Shown here: piece after piece, positions 35,406-44,385 of the stretch | Layout of the letters: each line of letters opens with the position of its first letter | Position numbering within the stretch: position 1 is the first letter of the stretch | DNA from: Parashewanella tropica | GTDB lineage: Bacteria > Pseudomonadota > Gammaproteobacteria > Enterobacterales > Shewanellaceae | Length of the DNA stretch: 64,000 nt | Direction of reading: 5' to 3' | Assembly: GCF_004358445.1 (NCBI RefSeq) | Contig: NZ_CP037951.1 | Span: 3,110,001-3,174,000 of the forward strand | Translations under genes and position numbers: made by a program | Notes under the pieces: model-generated | The model's input: only the letters and a program-made list of their open reading frames with translations | What the model was told of the DNA's origin: nothing | Databases searched by the model: none

Positions 35406-36407
35406 TCAGCTATGAGTTTTACGACTCATAATTCCAATAAAGAATACACTGCCTAATGCCGTTGTGATGATACCAACTGGCAATTCTTGCGAAGATAAAA
35501 GAGTACGAGCAAGCACATCAACCCACACCATAAAAATGCCCCCAACTAAGCCTGAAAGTGCTAAAGAGTTTGTTCGAAATATCATACGAACCAAATGCGG
35601 TATCATTAAGCCAACAAAACCTATTCCTCCACAATTTGCGACTAAAACAGCCGTAATAAGAGAGCAAATAAGCAGTACACTCAAGCGTAATTTTTGAACT
35701 GGTACACCAAGGGTTTGCGCGGTTTCATCTCCAAGCTGTAGAGTATTAATCCAAGGTTGAAGCAATTGTAGAGCCAATATGGAACAAGTAACAACTATCG
35801 TTGGCCATAGCAACATCTCCCAATTAGCCTGAGTAAAACTGCCAAGCCCCCAAAATAAAACAGAGGCTGCGGCTTGAGGTTGAGCAAAGTAAAGCAACAA
35901 GCTACTGAATGCCGAAAACATGAATGAAATCGCCACCCCAGATAACAGCATTCGCTCTACCTGAAGTTGTTGATGAACCCCAGATAGAATCAAAACTAAA
36001 AAAACCGAAGCAGCGGCTCCTGTAAAAGCAAAAGCAGTGATCCCTAACGACGCTGCAAGACTCGCAGTTACACCAACAGAGGCCGCTAAGATGGTAAAAG
36101 CAACTGCGCCAAATGAAGCCCCTGAACTTATCCCGAATAAATAAGGGTCGGCCAATGGATTTCGAGTAACCGTTTGTAATGTCTGCCCTGTTACCGCTAA
36201 TCCAACACCGGCTAACAAGGCTAATATCACTCTAGGAAGACGAAGATCAATGATAATACGGCTCATTAAATCCGTTGAGGTAGGAGCCATCATTGATTCC
36301 CATACATCGGAAAAAGATGTCTCTACAGAGCCAAAACTTAACGAGACAAAAACACTGATGATAAGCATCATCAACCCTGTGATATTCATACCAAAGGCGT
36401 TTTTCAT
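35406..36407 (-). CDS. FecCD/BtuC-type ABC transporter permease
   Basis: The 333-residue membrane protein has about ten helices and FecCD family motifs: LRLPRVILALLAGVGLAVTGQTLQ, shortened here as RLPRVILALLAGVGLAVTG, then NPLADPYLFGISSGASFGA, and IGFVGLMIPHLVRM. It forms the homodimeric channel for iron-siderophore, heme or cobalamin import. Its start overlaps the ATPase stop by 4 bp. No periplasmic binding protein gene is adjacent, so it must be encoded elsewhere. Confidence 0.92.
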   Translation of the reverse strand: MKNAFGMNITGLMMLIISVFVSLSFGSVETSFSDVWESMMAPTSTDLMSRIIIDLRLPRVILALLAGVGLAVTGQTLQTVTRNPLADPYLFGISSGASFGAVAFTILAASVGVTASLAASLGITAFAFTGAAASVFLVLILSGVHQQLQVERMLLSGVAISFMFSAFSSLLLYFAQPQAAASVLFWGLGSFTQANWEMLLWPTIVVTCSILALQLLQPWINTLQLGDETAQTLGVPVQKLRLSVLLICSLITAVLVANCGGIGFVGLMIPHLVRMIFRTNSLALSGLVGGIFMVWVDVLARTLLSSQELPVGIITTALGSVFFIGIMSRKTHS

Positions 36408-37207
36408 GCTTGTTCCTTGTTTTTACGTTGCGGCTGAAGCTGATAGCAGTATTTTATATGAGGCTTAGCAAGTTCGGGATCTGCCGTTATCTGACAGTCT
36501 ACTCCAAATACGGTTGAGATATTTTCCTGAGTAAGTACCTTCGTAGGTTTATCATAAGCCACAACCTTTCCAGTATTAAGCAACAGTAATTGATCACAAA
36601 AAGCACTGGCGAGATTTAAATCATGGATGGTTATGACAACCGAGATAGATAACTCCTTAATAATACTGAGGAGTTGGATCTGATATCGAATATCTAGGTG
36701 ATTTGTTGGTTCATCTAAAATCAACAATTCAGGTTGCTGGACTAGAGCTCTTGCAATTAATGCTCTTTGTTTCTCGCCACCAGATAGTGTATGAAATTGT
36801 TGTCCGACTTTATCAGACAATCCAACCGTTGAAATCGCATCTAAAATGAGTGCCTTATCAGGTTGCTTTAAAGACAATAAGGATTGATAAGGAGTCAATC
36901 CAAGTTCCACCAGCTGTTCAACAGTCAGGTGAATATTACTCGGAGTATCTTGTTGTACTACGGCAATTTTGGTAGCCAACTCTAGTGAAGAGTATTCCTT
37001 CAGAGGTTTATCAAATAGTCTGATTGAGCCTGAGCAATCTTTAATATAGCCATAGAGACACCGAAGAATACTGGATTTCCCTGATCCATTAGGCCCGATC
37101 ACTCCCAGTACTTTTCCTGTTTTCAATTCGAAGTGAATATCATCTAACACAAATGAATCGTTTGGGCTCCAAGAAAGCTGAGAAACCTTGACGGATGTAT
37201 TTGTCAC
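36404..37207 (-). CDS. ABC transporter ATPase for iron-siderophore, heme or cobalamin uptake
   Basis: This 267-residue ATPase has Walker A GPNGSGKSS, Q-loop VVQQDTP, signature LSGGEKQRALIARAL, Walker B LLILDEPTNHLD and switch His in TIHDLNLA. It is of the FecE/BtuD/FhuC group and is translationally coupled to the following FecCD permease. The substrate cannot be told from sequence. No Fur box was recognised in the short upstream spacer. Confidence 0.92.
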   Translation of the reverse strand: MTNTSVKVSQLSWSPNDSFVLDDIHFELKTGKVLGVIGPNGSGKSSILRCLYGYIKDCSGSIRLFDKPLKEYSSLELATKIAVVQQDTPSNIHLTVEQLVELGLTPYQSLLSLKQPDKALILDAISTVGLSDKVGQQFHTLSGGEKQRALIARALVQQPELLILDEPTNHLDIRYQIQLLSIIKELSISVVITIHDLNLASAFCDQLLLLNTGKVVAYDKPTKVLTQENISTVFGVDCQITADPELAKPHIKYCYQLQPQRKNKEQA

Positions 37208-37323
37208 GAGAGCAACCCTAAGTAACAGATTAATAAAGTTTAATTTTTTCGAAATCGGACGCTAGTGTAGCATCTTTTCCCATTATCCCACCTATTTATC
37301 CCTGTGCTAACGAGGAGCAATTG

Positions 37324-37929
37324 ATGACAGAAATGACAACAGCAGTGCAACCAGCACCAAGTTATTCAACGTTATTCGAAAAGGCTGAAACCGTGGGAGG
37401 AGCGATGTTGAGCGGTTTGATGTTCGGTGGCGTTAAAGCCGCAGCAATCAACGGTAGCGTAGCCTTCGTTAAATCCTTAGCAGATGAAGCTGTTTATAAA
37501 GTTGCCCCTGAAGTTGCTAGCTCTGGTTATTATCGTTTTATATCAGGAGCAGGGGATGTGTTAATAACAAGTTCAGGCCCTTTAAAGACAAAAGGTACGC
37601 CGCAAGCTTTTGGAGCCGCAGTATCTGAAATCGCCGCAAAATTAGCTAATCATAACGTTCTTGATGAAGAGCCTTCCGAACCGAAAGGCACTCAAACTAG
37701 CCTTTGGGACGTTGCTTTATCTGTGACAACAAGAATGGGAACTGCAATACTTTGGCAGCAACAAGCACAGGCATTAGTCCCTAAGCCCGTAGTAAATGCA
37801 GTTCAACCTACAGTCACACAAGGAACAAAAATGGGGGGCATTGCTGCAAAAACGCTTCTGGTTACGATTGCTGGTGACGTCGCTCAGAAAGGAGATCCTT
37901 TTCGAACCTCTCAGAATATTTACTTCTGA
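37324..37929 (+). CDS. Unknown protein with hydrophobic segments, upstream of an MHS transporter
   Basis: From the ATG at 37324 (GAGGAG six bases upstream; a TTG at 37321 is in frame but badly spaced) the product is 201 residues. It has moderately hydrophobic, Ala/Gly/Val-rich stretches (GGAMLSGLMFGGVKAAAING, and KTLLVTIAGDVAQ at the end) and a Pro/Glu linker (DEEPSEPKGTQT). There is no signal peptide. It is unrecognised. It may be a membrane-active or membrane-associated protein. It lies 16 bp before a transporter gene on the same strand, so co-expression is likely. Confidence 0.55.
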   Translation: MTEMTTAVQPAPSYSTLFEKAETVGGAMLSGLMFGGVKAAAINGSVAFVKSLADEAVYKVAPEVASSGYYRFISGAGDVLITSSGPLKTKGTPQAFGAAVSEIAAKLANHNVLDEEPSEPKGTQTSLWDVALSVTTRMGTAILWQQQAQALVPKPVVNAVQPTVTQGTKMGGIAAKTLLVTIAGDVAQKGDPFRTSQNIYF

Positions 37930-37945
37930 TTATCAATAGCCTGAG

Positions 37946-39190
37946 ATGAACCAAATTGCGAAAATAAAGCTCATAACAACTATGAGCTCTATGCTCGAAT
38001 TTTATGACTTTGCATTATTGATTTTCTTAGCACCAACATTAAGACTGATACTATTTCCTCACTCCGATATACAAACTCACCAGCTGCTCCTATTAAGCAT
38101 ATTTGCATCTGGGTATTTGACTCGTATTATAGGTGGAATTTGGTTTAGTCATTATGGCGACCGATTAGGTCGTAAATCTACGTACATAAAAACAGTAGCC
38201 ATCATGACCGCTGCCAGCTTTGGGATTGCATTATTGCCTAGCTACGCCGAATCTGGCTATGTCGGATTAATTTGTTTGATTTTTCTGCGCTTGATACAAG
38301 GCTTGTCACTAGGTGGAGAAATACCCGGAGCAATTGTATTTGCTGCTGAGCATAGTGAAATTAACCGCAGAGGATTTACCACAGGACTTATTGTTGCAGG
38401 AGTGACAAGCGGTAATGTCGTCGCCAGTGGCCTTTTAGTCTTGCTAACGACTTATCTTTCTCATGATAGTTTTACTCAATATGGCTGGCGATTAATGTAT
38501 ATTGCAGGGGCATTATTTAGTCTGTTCAGTCTGTATTTACGCCAATCTATTTCCGAAACTCCAGTCTTCCTAGAATTAAAAAATAAAGTCGAAACATTCC
38601 CTGCTAAAATCTTCCTACGGCGATATAAAAGTAAACTCATTTTAGGAGTCCTCATTACCTCTGCTCCCGCCATTGCGATTTCTAGCATCTATCAACTTTA
38701 CTATCTTTCAGACATCACTCTAGCGCTACCAATCTCTATGCATACATTCATTTTACTGAGCTTCATATGTACCTGCATTGGCGCCATAGTCTCTGGCTTA
38801 GTGTCCGATAAGATAGGACGAATTCCAATAATCAGACTCAGTTGTATCATCATCTTTCTACTACCTTTAAGCTACCATTGCTTTTATAAGTGCAGCTTAC
38901 TCTTAGCATTCTTACCTCTAATTGTTAATTCAGCTCTGATCAGTGGCGTTTATGAAGCCACACTCAGTGAACTTATGCCCACTCAAATAAGATTTACCGG
39001 TATCGCTTTATGTCTCAATCTGGCATTTTCAACTATTGGAGGTTGCTCTCCTTTGCTAATGGAGTGGCTAAATCTCCACGGTGTCAATTCAGCGATTTCA
39101 TGGATACCAGCCTTCATTTCCATCCCTCTGTTTATAGCCAGCTTTTATTGGAAAGACCATTTCAATCTAAGTCTAAATTCCAATAACTGA
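37946..39190 (+). CDS. Major facilitator transporter, metabolite:H+ symporter (ProP-like) family
   Basis: The 414-residue protein has 12 predicted helices and MHS-family motifs: MLEFYDFALLIFLAP, GDRLGRKSTY between helices 2 and 3, RLIQGLSLGGEIPGAIVFAAE in helices 4-5 and ISETPVF in the central loop, with SDKIGRIP repeating the loop motif. Members import proline, betaine, citrate, shikimate or similar solutes with protons. The substrate is unknown. It probably shares a transcript with the unknown gene just upstream. Confidence 0.85.
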   Translation: MNQIAKIKLITTMSSMLEFYDFALLIFLAPTLRLILFPHSDIQTHQLLLLSIFASGYLTRIIGGIWFSHYGDRLGRKSTYIKTVAIMTAASFGIALLPSYAESGYVGLICLIFLRLIQGLSLGGEIPGAIVFAAEHSEINRRGFTTGLIVAGVTSGNVVASGLLVLLTTYLSHDSFTQYGWRLMYIAGALFSLFSLYLRQSISETPVFLELKNKVETFPAKIFLRRYKSKLILGVLITSAPAIAISSIYQLYYLSDITLALPISMHTFILLSFICTCIGAIVSGLVSDKIGRIPIIRLSCIIIFLLPLSYHCFYKCSLLLAFLPLIVNSALISGVYEATLSELMPTQIRFTGIALCLNLAFSTIGGCSPLLMEWLNLHGVNSAISWIPAFISIPLFIASFYWKDHFNLSLNSNN

Positions 39191-39311
39191 TAGCCTGACT
39201 ACAGCAAATATTATTTACTCTTGATTTCGGTCAACTTCATAAAAAATAAAAAGCACATAATAGCTTCACGCATTAAACCAAATATAAATAATCACTAGTG
39301 AGAGATAATCC

Positions 39312-40526
39312 ATGATGAATAAACGCCCAAGCTTTAAGAAATCGGCAGTTTTATTAGCTGTCCTCGGTAGCATCTCATCAGTACCAGCTTTAGCTGATAG
39401 TAATACAGGTTTTTTGGAGGGTAGCTCTACTAACCTTAACTTCCGCTATCGCTATGAGAATGTCGACCAACAAGGCATTAAAGAACAAGCTGATGCTTCA
39501 ACGCTTCGCAGCCGACTCACCTTTAAAAGTGGCACATTCAGTAACTATCGAGTGCTAGCAGAAGTCGATAACGTGACTCGTATTGGTGCTGAGCGATATA
39601 ACAGCGGTAATAACCATGACAACGTAAAAGGGTATCCAGTCGTTGCGGACCCAACGGGTACTGATTTAAATCAGTTAAATGTGATGTATCAAGGTGAGAA
39701 TGGTGCGTTCACTCTGGGTCGCCAGCGTATTAATTTGGGTAACCAACGTTTTGTAGGTGGCGTGGCGTGGCGCCAAAACGAGCAAACGTTTGATGGTGCT
39801 CGTGGTCAATACACCTTCAATGATAATTTTTCACTTGATTACAGCTTTGTTTACCACGTTAACCGTATTTTTGGTCCAGACGGCCCTAAAAGTTCTCTTA
39901 ACGGTTATTTCCACTTTATTAACGCCACTTATAAGCAAAGCGAGATGTTGAATGTGACCGCTTTCGCTTACCTGTTGAACGATAACGATTGGCCTGATCA
40001 AAATAATACGATTGGCTTTGACTATACAGGTAAATTCGGTTGGTTAAGCGCACATGCCAGTTATGCGAAACAAGAATATCGTGATTTTGACGCAGGCTAT
40101 TTTGCAATCGACGGTACAGCAAGTGTTTCCGCTTTCAAATTTACCTTAGGTATGGAAGAACTGGGTGATGACCACGGTCAATATGGCTTTAGTACACCGT
40201 TAGCGACAGCTCACAAGTTCAATGGTTTTGCAGATAAGTTCTTAGCCACCCCCAAAGATGGCTTAAGAGATTACTATGGTAAAGTCGCGACCAAAGTTGG
40301 CCCTGTTAATTTGGCCGCTTTCTATCACAAGTTCGAATCAGTCAATAACAAACGTGACTACGGCACTGAGTACGATTTAGTAGCAAGTGCTAAAGTGCAT
40401 AAAACAACTACCGTGCTAGTAAAATACGCGAGTTATGATGCTGATACGACTTCGGCTTCAGACAAAGGCTTAACTGCTGATACTGATAAGCTGTGGTTAA
40501 TGGCTAATGTAAACTTTAATCTTTAA
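39312..40526 (+). CDS. Outer membrane porin-like beta-barrel protein
   Basis: The 404-residue protein has a signal peptide (KKSAVLLAVLGSISSVPALA, cleavage before DSNTG) and then alternating amphipathic strands with Tyr/Phe girdles (NLNFRYRYENVDQQG, FTLGRQRINLGNQRFVGGV), ending LWLMANVNFNL with the C-terminal Leu-type barrel signature. It resembles Shewanella proteins annotated as porins or alginate-export-family barrels. It is a candidate general or solute-specific porin in the outer membrane. It has its own terminator. Confidence 0.8.
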   Translation: MMNKRPSFKKSAVLLAVLGSISSVPALADSNTGFLEGSSTNLNFRYRYENVDQQGIKEQADASTLRSRLTFKSGTFSNYRVLAEVDNVTRIGAERYNSGNNHDNVKGYPVVADPTGTDLNQLNVMYQGENGAFTLGRQRINLGNQRFVGGVAWRQNEQTFDGARGQYTFNDNFSLDYSFVYHVNRIFGPDGPKSSLNGYFHFINATYKQSEMLNVTAFAYLLNDNDWPDQNNTIGFDYTGKFGWLSAHASYAKQEYRDFDAGYFAIDGTASVSAFKFTLGMEELGDDHGQYGFSTPLATAHKFNGFADKFLATPKDGLRDYYGKVATKVGPVNLAAFYHKFESVNNKRDYGTEYDLVASAKVHKTTTVLVKYASYDADTTSASDKGLTADTDKLWLMANVNFNL

Positions 40527-40545
40527 TCATTTAAGTTATGGATGA

Positions 40546-40573
40546 AAAAAACGGGCTTTTGCCCGTTTTTTAT
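40546..40573 (+). terminator. Rho-independent terminator after the porin gene
   Basis: AAAAACGGGC pairs with GCCCGTTTTT around TTTT, followed by TAT, about 20 bp after the stop codon. Confidence 0.9.
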
Positions 40574-40642
40574 ATCATGTTAAGTTTTGCTTCTTAGCCT
40601 TATATTAATGCCTCAACTTAAGCTATTAGACTTGGTATAGCT

Positions 40643-41017
40643 CTATGAGCCCCACTTATTTTCAGCCCATAAACAAACCACTGCCATACCTACTATAAAC
40701 AATACAATCACCAATAAAACGCAGCACACCATAATCATACTTGATTCGAAGTCACTACTTCCTTTACTTACTGAGTATGACTGTGACACTACAATAGGCT
40801 TTTGTTCAGCATAGCTAAGCGCTGTTAAATCAATAGCTTTATGAAACTGTCCCTGTGGCGCTTGAGGCTGTTGAGCACTTTTTCCGACGTTCACCAGTAA
40901 CGAGTAACTCCTATCTGCATTAGTAAATGATTGAGAAGGGGTATCAGGCTGTTTGGGTGAAATTGTCCCATAGTTAGGAGTTATCACATCGGGATTTAAG
41001 TCTGCACGAGCTGCCAT
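40643..41017 (-). CDS. Small protein with a C-terminal membrane anchor
   Basis: The 124-residue product has a polar, Pro/Gln/Ser-rich N-terminal part of about 90 residues without a signal peptide, one strong membrane helix near the C-terminus (MIMVCCVLLVIVLFIVGMAV, with VCLW following), and a short tail ENKWGS. This is tail-anchor topology. I do not recognise the family. It is preceded by a 126-bp AT-rich spacer and is not obviously linked to its neighbours. Confidence 0.5.
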   Translation of the reverse strand: MAARADLNPDVITPNYGTISPKQPDTPSQSFTNADRSYSLLVNVGKSAQQPQAPQGQFHKAIDLTALSYAEQKPIVVSQSYSVSKGSSDFESSMIMVCCVLLVIVLFIVGMAVVCLWAENKWGS

Positions 41018-41143
41018 TTTGCACCTACAAAATATACTTCAATACAGACATTGTATTAGATTAGCCAAAAACAACTTAGTTAATTATTATCAACCTTTTA
41101 TTCACATTTATTGGGCATATTGGTGACAAACAGTTTGGCTCAC

Positions 41144-41653
41144 CTACATCCACTCTTGTACAAACTCTTCACCATAAAGTGATTCGTACGTTACTTTAAA
41201 GCGTAAATTATCCATCAACTCCCACATTTGTTCGGATGTTAAAGGGCAATTAACCGTTTTAATCACCATTTGTTTATCTTCAACTTTATAGAATCGATTG
41301 ATATTTCCTGAACCTCTGTGGCAATCTTTCTTGAAATCTTTAGATTTAATCTGCTTCCAAATATCTATGGTTTTATTTAACTTTTCATCTCCCCAAAAGA
41401 TATCTACATGAGTCACATTCGCAGGCCCTAGCCCTTGGTTATTAATGTACATACTTAAAGTCATCCTGCCGTTGGGAGTCGGATCTGTATTCACTTCAAG
41501 CGCCAAGTGAGGGTAAATTGATAATTCATTGTGGGTTTTCAGTAAATGCCCTTGCCATAAAGAAGTCGCAATTGCACAGACAGCCATTAAAACAGTGCCA
41601 AGTGCCGTCCACTTCTCCCAATGTATTATTTGTTTGTTCTTGTTTTTATTCAT
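41144..41653 (-). CDS. Membrane-anchored protein of unknown function
   Basis: Starting at 41653 (GGAAA about seven bases upstream; the ATG at 41665 has no ribosome site) the product is 169 residues. A basic N-terminus is followed by one membrane helix (ALGTVLMAVCAIATSLWQG) and a periplasmic-type domain of about 130 residues with immunoglobulin-like strands (MTLSMYINNQGLGPANVTHV) and two cysteines (DCHRG, NCPLT). Similar single-span proteins are common in bacteria with no known role. It lies 66 bp upstream of thyA on the same strand. Confidence 0.6.
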   Translation of the reverse strand: MNKNKNKQIIHWEKWTALGTVLMAVCAIATSLWQGHLLKTHNELSIYPHLALEVNTDPTPNGRMTLSMYINNQGLGPANVTHVDIFWGDEKLNKTIDIWKQIKSKDFKKDCHRGSGNINRFYKVEDKQMVIKTVNCPLTSEQMWELMDNLRFKVTYESLYGEEFVQEWM

Positions 41654-41719
41654 TTTGATTTCCATATCGACAAAAAAGCTAAGTCATAATGACTTAGCTT
41701 TCGATGTTATTCGTTTGAT

Positions 41720-42571
41720 TTAAACTGAAAACGGATAATTAATCGCTTCGTGATGTTCATACCCCGTCACGTCAAAGTCATCCAAGGTAACCCATGTTTC
41801 CAAATCTTCAAAGGTCTTAATTTCAGGGTTTATGTGCAATTGAGGCGATGCAAACGGTTCGCGTTTAACCTGAACATCTCGCATTAGCTCTAATTGGTCT
41901 TCGTAAATATGAGCGTTCACTATCTTATGATAGGCCTTACCTGCTTTCAGGCCTGTAATTTGCGCCATGATTTTAAGCAAAGCAAACACTTGAACCGCAT
42001 TAAAGTTACCACCTAGAGGAACGTCTTGGCTGCGTTGATAACTGTTTAAATAAAGGGTGCCATCTAAAATAGAAAACTGATGCTGGAACATACAAGGACG
42101 AAGACAACCTAAGTGGAAGGAGCCGGGATGATAGAAGGTAATAATTTCACCTCGATTATCAATGCCCTTAGATAAGTCATCGACGACTTGCTTAATTAAA
42201 TCAACACTACCACCATCTGGTTTAGGAAAATTACGTGCCACGGCGCCATATACAAAGCCCATATCATCCTCACCTTTTCGGTTTGGATTCGCTAGCCAGT
42301 CTTCGTTATCATTCGCATTGGCATTCCAAGTGTTACAGCCAATTTTACGAAAATCAGCCGCATTATCGTAACCACGTAAATAACCTAGTAGCTCAGCGAT
42401 AGCTGCTTTCCAATAGCTTTTGCGTGTCGTCACCAGTGGCAATTCATTACGATCAACATGATAGGTTAAATCGGCATTAATCACAGTTAAGCAGCGCTTT
42501 CCTGTACGCTTATTTTCAACCCATACGCCTTTATCAATAATACGCTGGCAAAGATCTAAATATTGCTTCAT
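41720..42571 (-). CDS. thyA: Thymidylate synthase
   Basis: The 283-residue enzyme converts dUMP to dTMP using methylenetetrahydrofolate. The catalytic Cys lies in [10 protein letters not shown], the substrate-binding segment is [15 protein letters not shown], and [10 protein letters not shown] and the C-terminal region follow. This is the slightly longer form seen in Vibrio rather than the 264-residue E. coli form. Its start overlaps the lgt stop by 4 bp, the same lgt-thyA coupling as in E. coli. Confidence 0.96.
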   Translation of the reverse strand: MKQYLDLCQRIIDKGVWVENKRTGKRCLTVINADLTYHVDRNELPLVTTRKSYWKAAIAELLGYLRGYDNAADFRKIGCNTWNANANDNEDWLANPNRKGEDDMGFVYGAVARNFPKPDGGSVDLIKQVVDDLSKGIDNRGEIITFYHPGSFHLGCLRPCMFQHQFSILDGTLYLNSYQRSQDVPLGGNFNAVQVFALLKIMAQITGLKAGKAYHKIVNAHIYEDQLELMRDVQVKREPFASPQLHINPEIKTFEDLETWVTLDDFDVTGYEHHEAINYPFSV

Positions 42572-43377
42572 TGCTGCAGTCCTTGCTTTCTAAAGATAAG
42601 ATATAAGCCTAAAAGAATCATTGGTAGGGAAAGGATTTGCCCCATAGTAAACTCGCCTAAATATAAGCCAAGCTGGGCATCAGGCTGGCGTACAAATTCA
42701 ACCAAGCTTCTAAAGATACCGTAGCAAAGTAAGAACATACCTGATACTGCACCAACTTTATTGGTACGTTTACTGAACCAATATAAGATTAAGAATAACG
42801 CCACGCCCTCTAAGGCAAATTGATACAGTTGAGATGGGTGACGCGCCAACGGCCCTGCTCCAGGAAACACCATACCCCACGGTACATCGGTTACTCTTCC
42901 CCAAAGTTCACCATTAATAAAGTTACCAATGCGTCCAGCACCTAAACCAATTGGTACTACTGGGGCGACCATATCACCAACAGCAAGGAAGTTACGTTTC
43001 TGGCTAAAGCAGATATAAACGAAAGCTAAAATTACGCCAATCAAGCCACCGTGAAATGACATTCCACCTTCGGTGATTCGAAACAAATACATAGGATCAG
43101 ATAAGAAGTAGTCGAACTGATAAAACAGCACATAGCCAATCCGTCCACCTAAAATGACTCCTAAAAATGAATAGAACAACAAATCTGAAACCTGATCTCT
43201 TGTCCAAACCCCATTGGATTTATCCGCTTTGCGATTTAATAAAACCATCGCAGCAACAAAGCCAACTAAGTACATAAATCCGTACCAACGGATAGCAGGT
43301 TCAAAGGTTTGCCCAAAAATTTCATAGGTGCCTAAATGCAGCATGATTGGGTCAATATGTGGGAATTCTAATGCCAT
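42568..43377 (-). CDS. lgt: Prolipoprotein diacylglyceryl transferase
   Basis: The 269-residue inner-membrane enzyme adds diacylglycerol from phosphatidylglycerol to the lipobox Cys of prolipoproteins. It has seven helices and the Lgt signature [14 protein letters not shown], with the His-Gly motif FHGGLIG and RHPSQLYQ. It is translationally coupled to thyA and follows a TSUP transporter and ptsP on the same strand, close to the E. coli rppH-ptsP-lgt-thyA order. Confidence 0.97.
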   Translation of the reverse strand: MALEFPHIDPIMLHLGTYEIFGQTFEPAIRWYGFMYLVGFVAAMVLLNRKADKSNGVWTRDQVSDLLFYSFLGVILGGRIGYVLFYQFDYFLSDPMYLFRITEGGMSFHGGLIGVILAFVYICFSQKRNFLAVGDMVAPVVPIGLGAGRIGNFINGELWGRVTDVPWGMVFPGAGPLARHPSQLYQFALEGVALFLILYWFSKRTNKVGAVSGMFLLCYGIFRSLVEFVRQPDAQLGLYLGEFTMGQILSLPMILLGLYLIFRKQGLQQ

Positions 43378-43412
43378 TGTATTTTCGTAACCAATTAAAA
43401 TTGTGAATAAAA

Positions 43413-44243
43413 CTAACCGCTGAATGAACTAATTACAAGTTCAATACCAACAAAAAATAAAAACAAGGCAAACACCTTTTTAAGGACAGGAGTCGGCCAC
43501 GTCATTGCTGCTTTTACTCCAAGTGGAGCGACTAATGTTGAAGTAATTGCAATGCCTACCAACGCCGGTATATAAATATATCCTATTGTCGCTGATGGTA
43601 AATCGGTGACATTCCACCCTGCAACAATGTAGCCAATGCTTCCCGCAAGCGCGACACAAAAGCCAGCCATACTTGAAAGCCCGACTGCACGCTGCATTTT
43701 TTGTCCGAAATAACAAAGTAGAGGCACAATTATAACGCCGCCACCTATTCCGAGCATGCCACATAACATAGCAATGAGAACCATCATTCCAAACAGAATA
43801 GTTGGGGGAGGCAAACTTCTCTGATTAGCTTCAGCTTTGATTGGTCTCGCCATATTGATAGCCATCAAAATGACAAATATGGCAAAAAATTGTTTCATGG
43901 CTTCGGCAGGGATAAGCGATGCCACGCTGCCTGATAACACCGCACCAATGAAGATCCCTGGAACCAAAACTTTGGCAACACCCCAATCTAAATTTTGCCT
44001 GCGATGATGTGCGGCTACAGAAGAAAAAGTGGTAAGAACCATATTTGCCAAAGATGTGGCAATAGCGATTAATGGAACATAGTCGGCATTAACGCCCATT
44101 TGTGGTAATAAATAAAATAAGGCTGGAACAACGATGAGACCACCTCCGATCCCCAACAAGCCAGCCATAAACCCAACCAAAGAACCCAAAGCCATAAATA
44201 CTGTAATGGCTATCCAAAACGAATCCAACTCAACCTCAACCAT
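43413..44243 (-). CDS. TSUP family (TauE/SafE) membrane transporter
   Basis: From the ATG at 44243 the protein has 276 residues and about eight helices, with the duplicated TSUP motif [15 protein letters not shown] and [15 protein letters not shown]. The family exports or imports sulfite, sulfoacetate and other organosulfur or small anions. A TSUP gene in this position between ptsP and lgt is what I recall for Shewanella. The substrate is unknown. Confidence 0.88.
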   Translation of the reverse strand: MVEVELDSFWIAITVFMALGSLVGFMAGLLGIGGGLIVVPALFYLLPQMGVNADYVPLIAIATSLANMVLTTFSSVAAHHRRQNLDWGVAKVLVPGIFIGAVLSGSVASLIPAEAMKQFFAIFVILMAINMARPIKAEANQRSLPPPTILFGMMVLIAMLCGMLGIGGGVIIVPLLCYFGQKMQRAVGLSSMAGFCVALAGSIGYIVAGWNVTDLPSATIGYIYIPALVGIAITSTLVAPLGVKAAMTWPTPVLKKVFALFLFFVGIELVISSFSG

Positions 44244-44385
44244 CAAAATGTTAACTTTTCTATGATAACAGGCTCAGCCTCAAAGCAATATTATTTGAAT
44301 ATATAAATTGAAATCATGCTGAATGACCAGTCAAATTATTTGCCAATGATGATTGAATTTGAGAGCTAAGCCCTTCTTGTATTGC

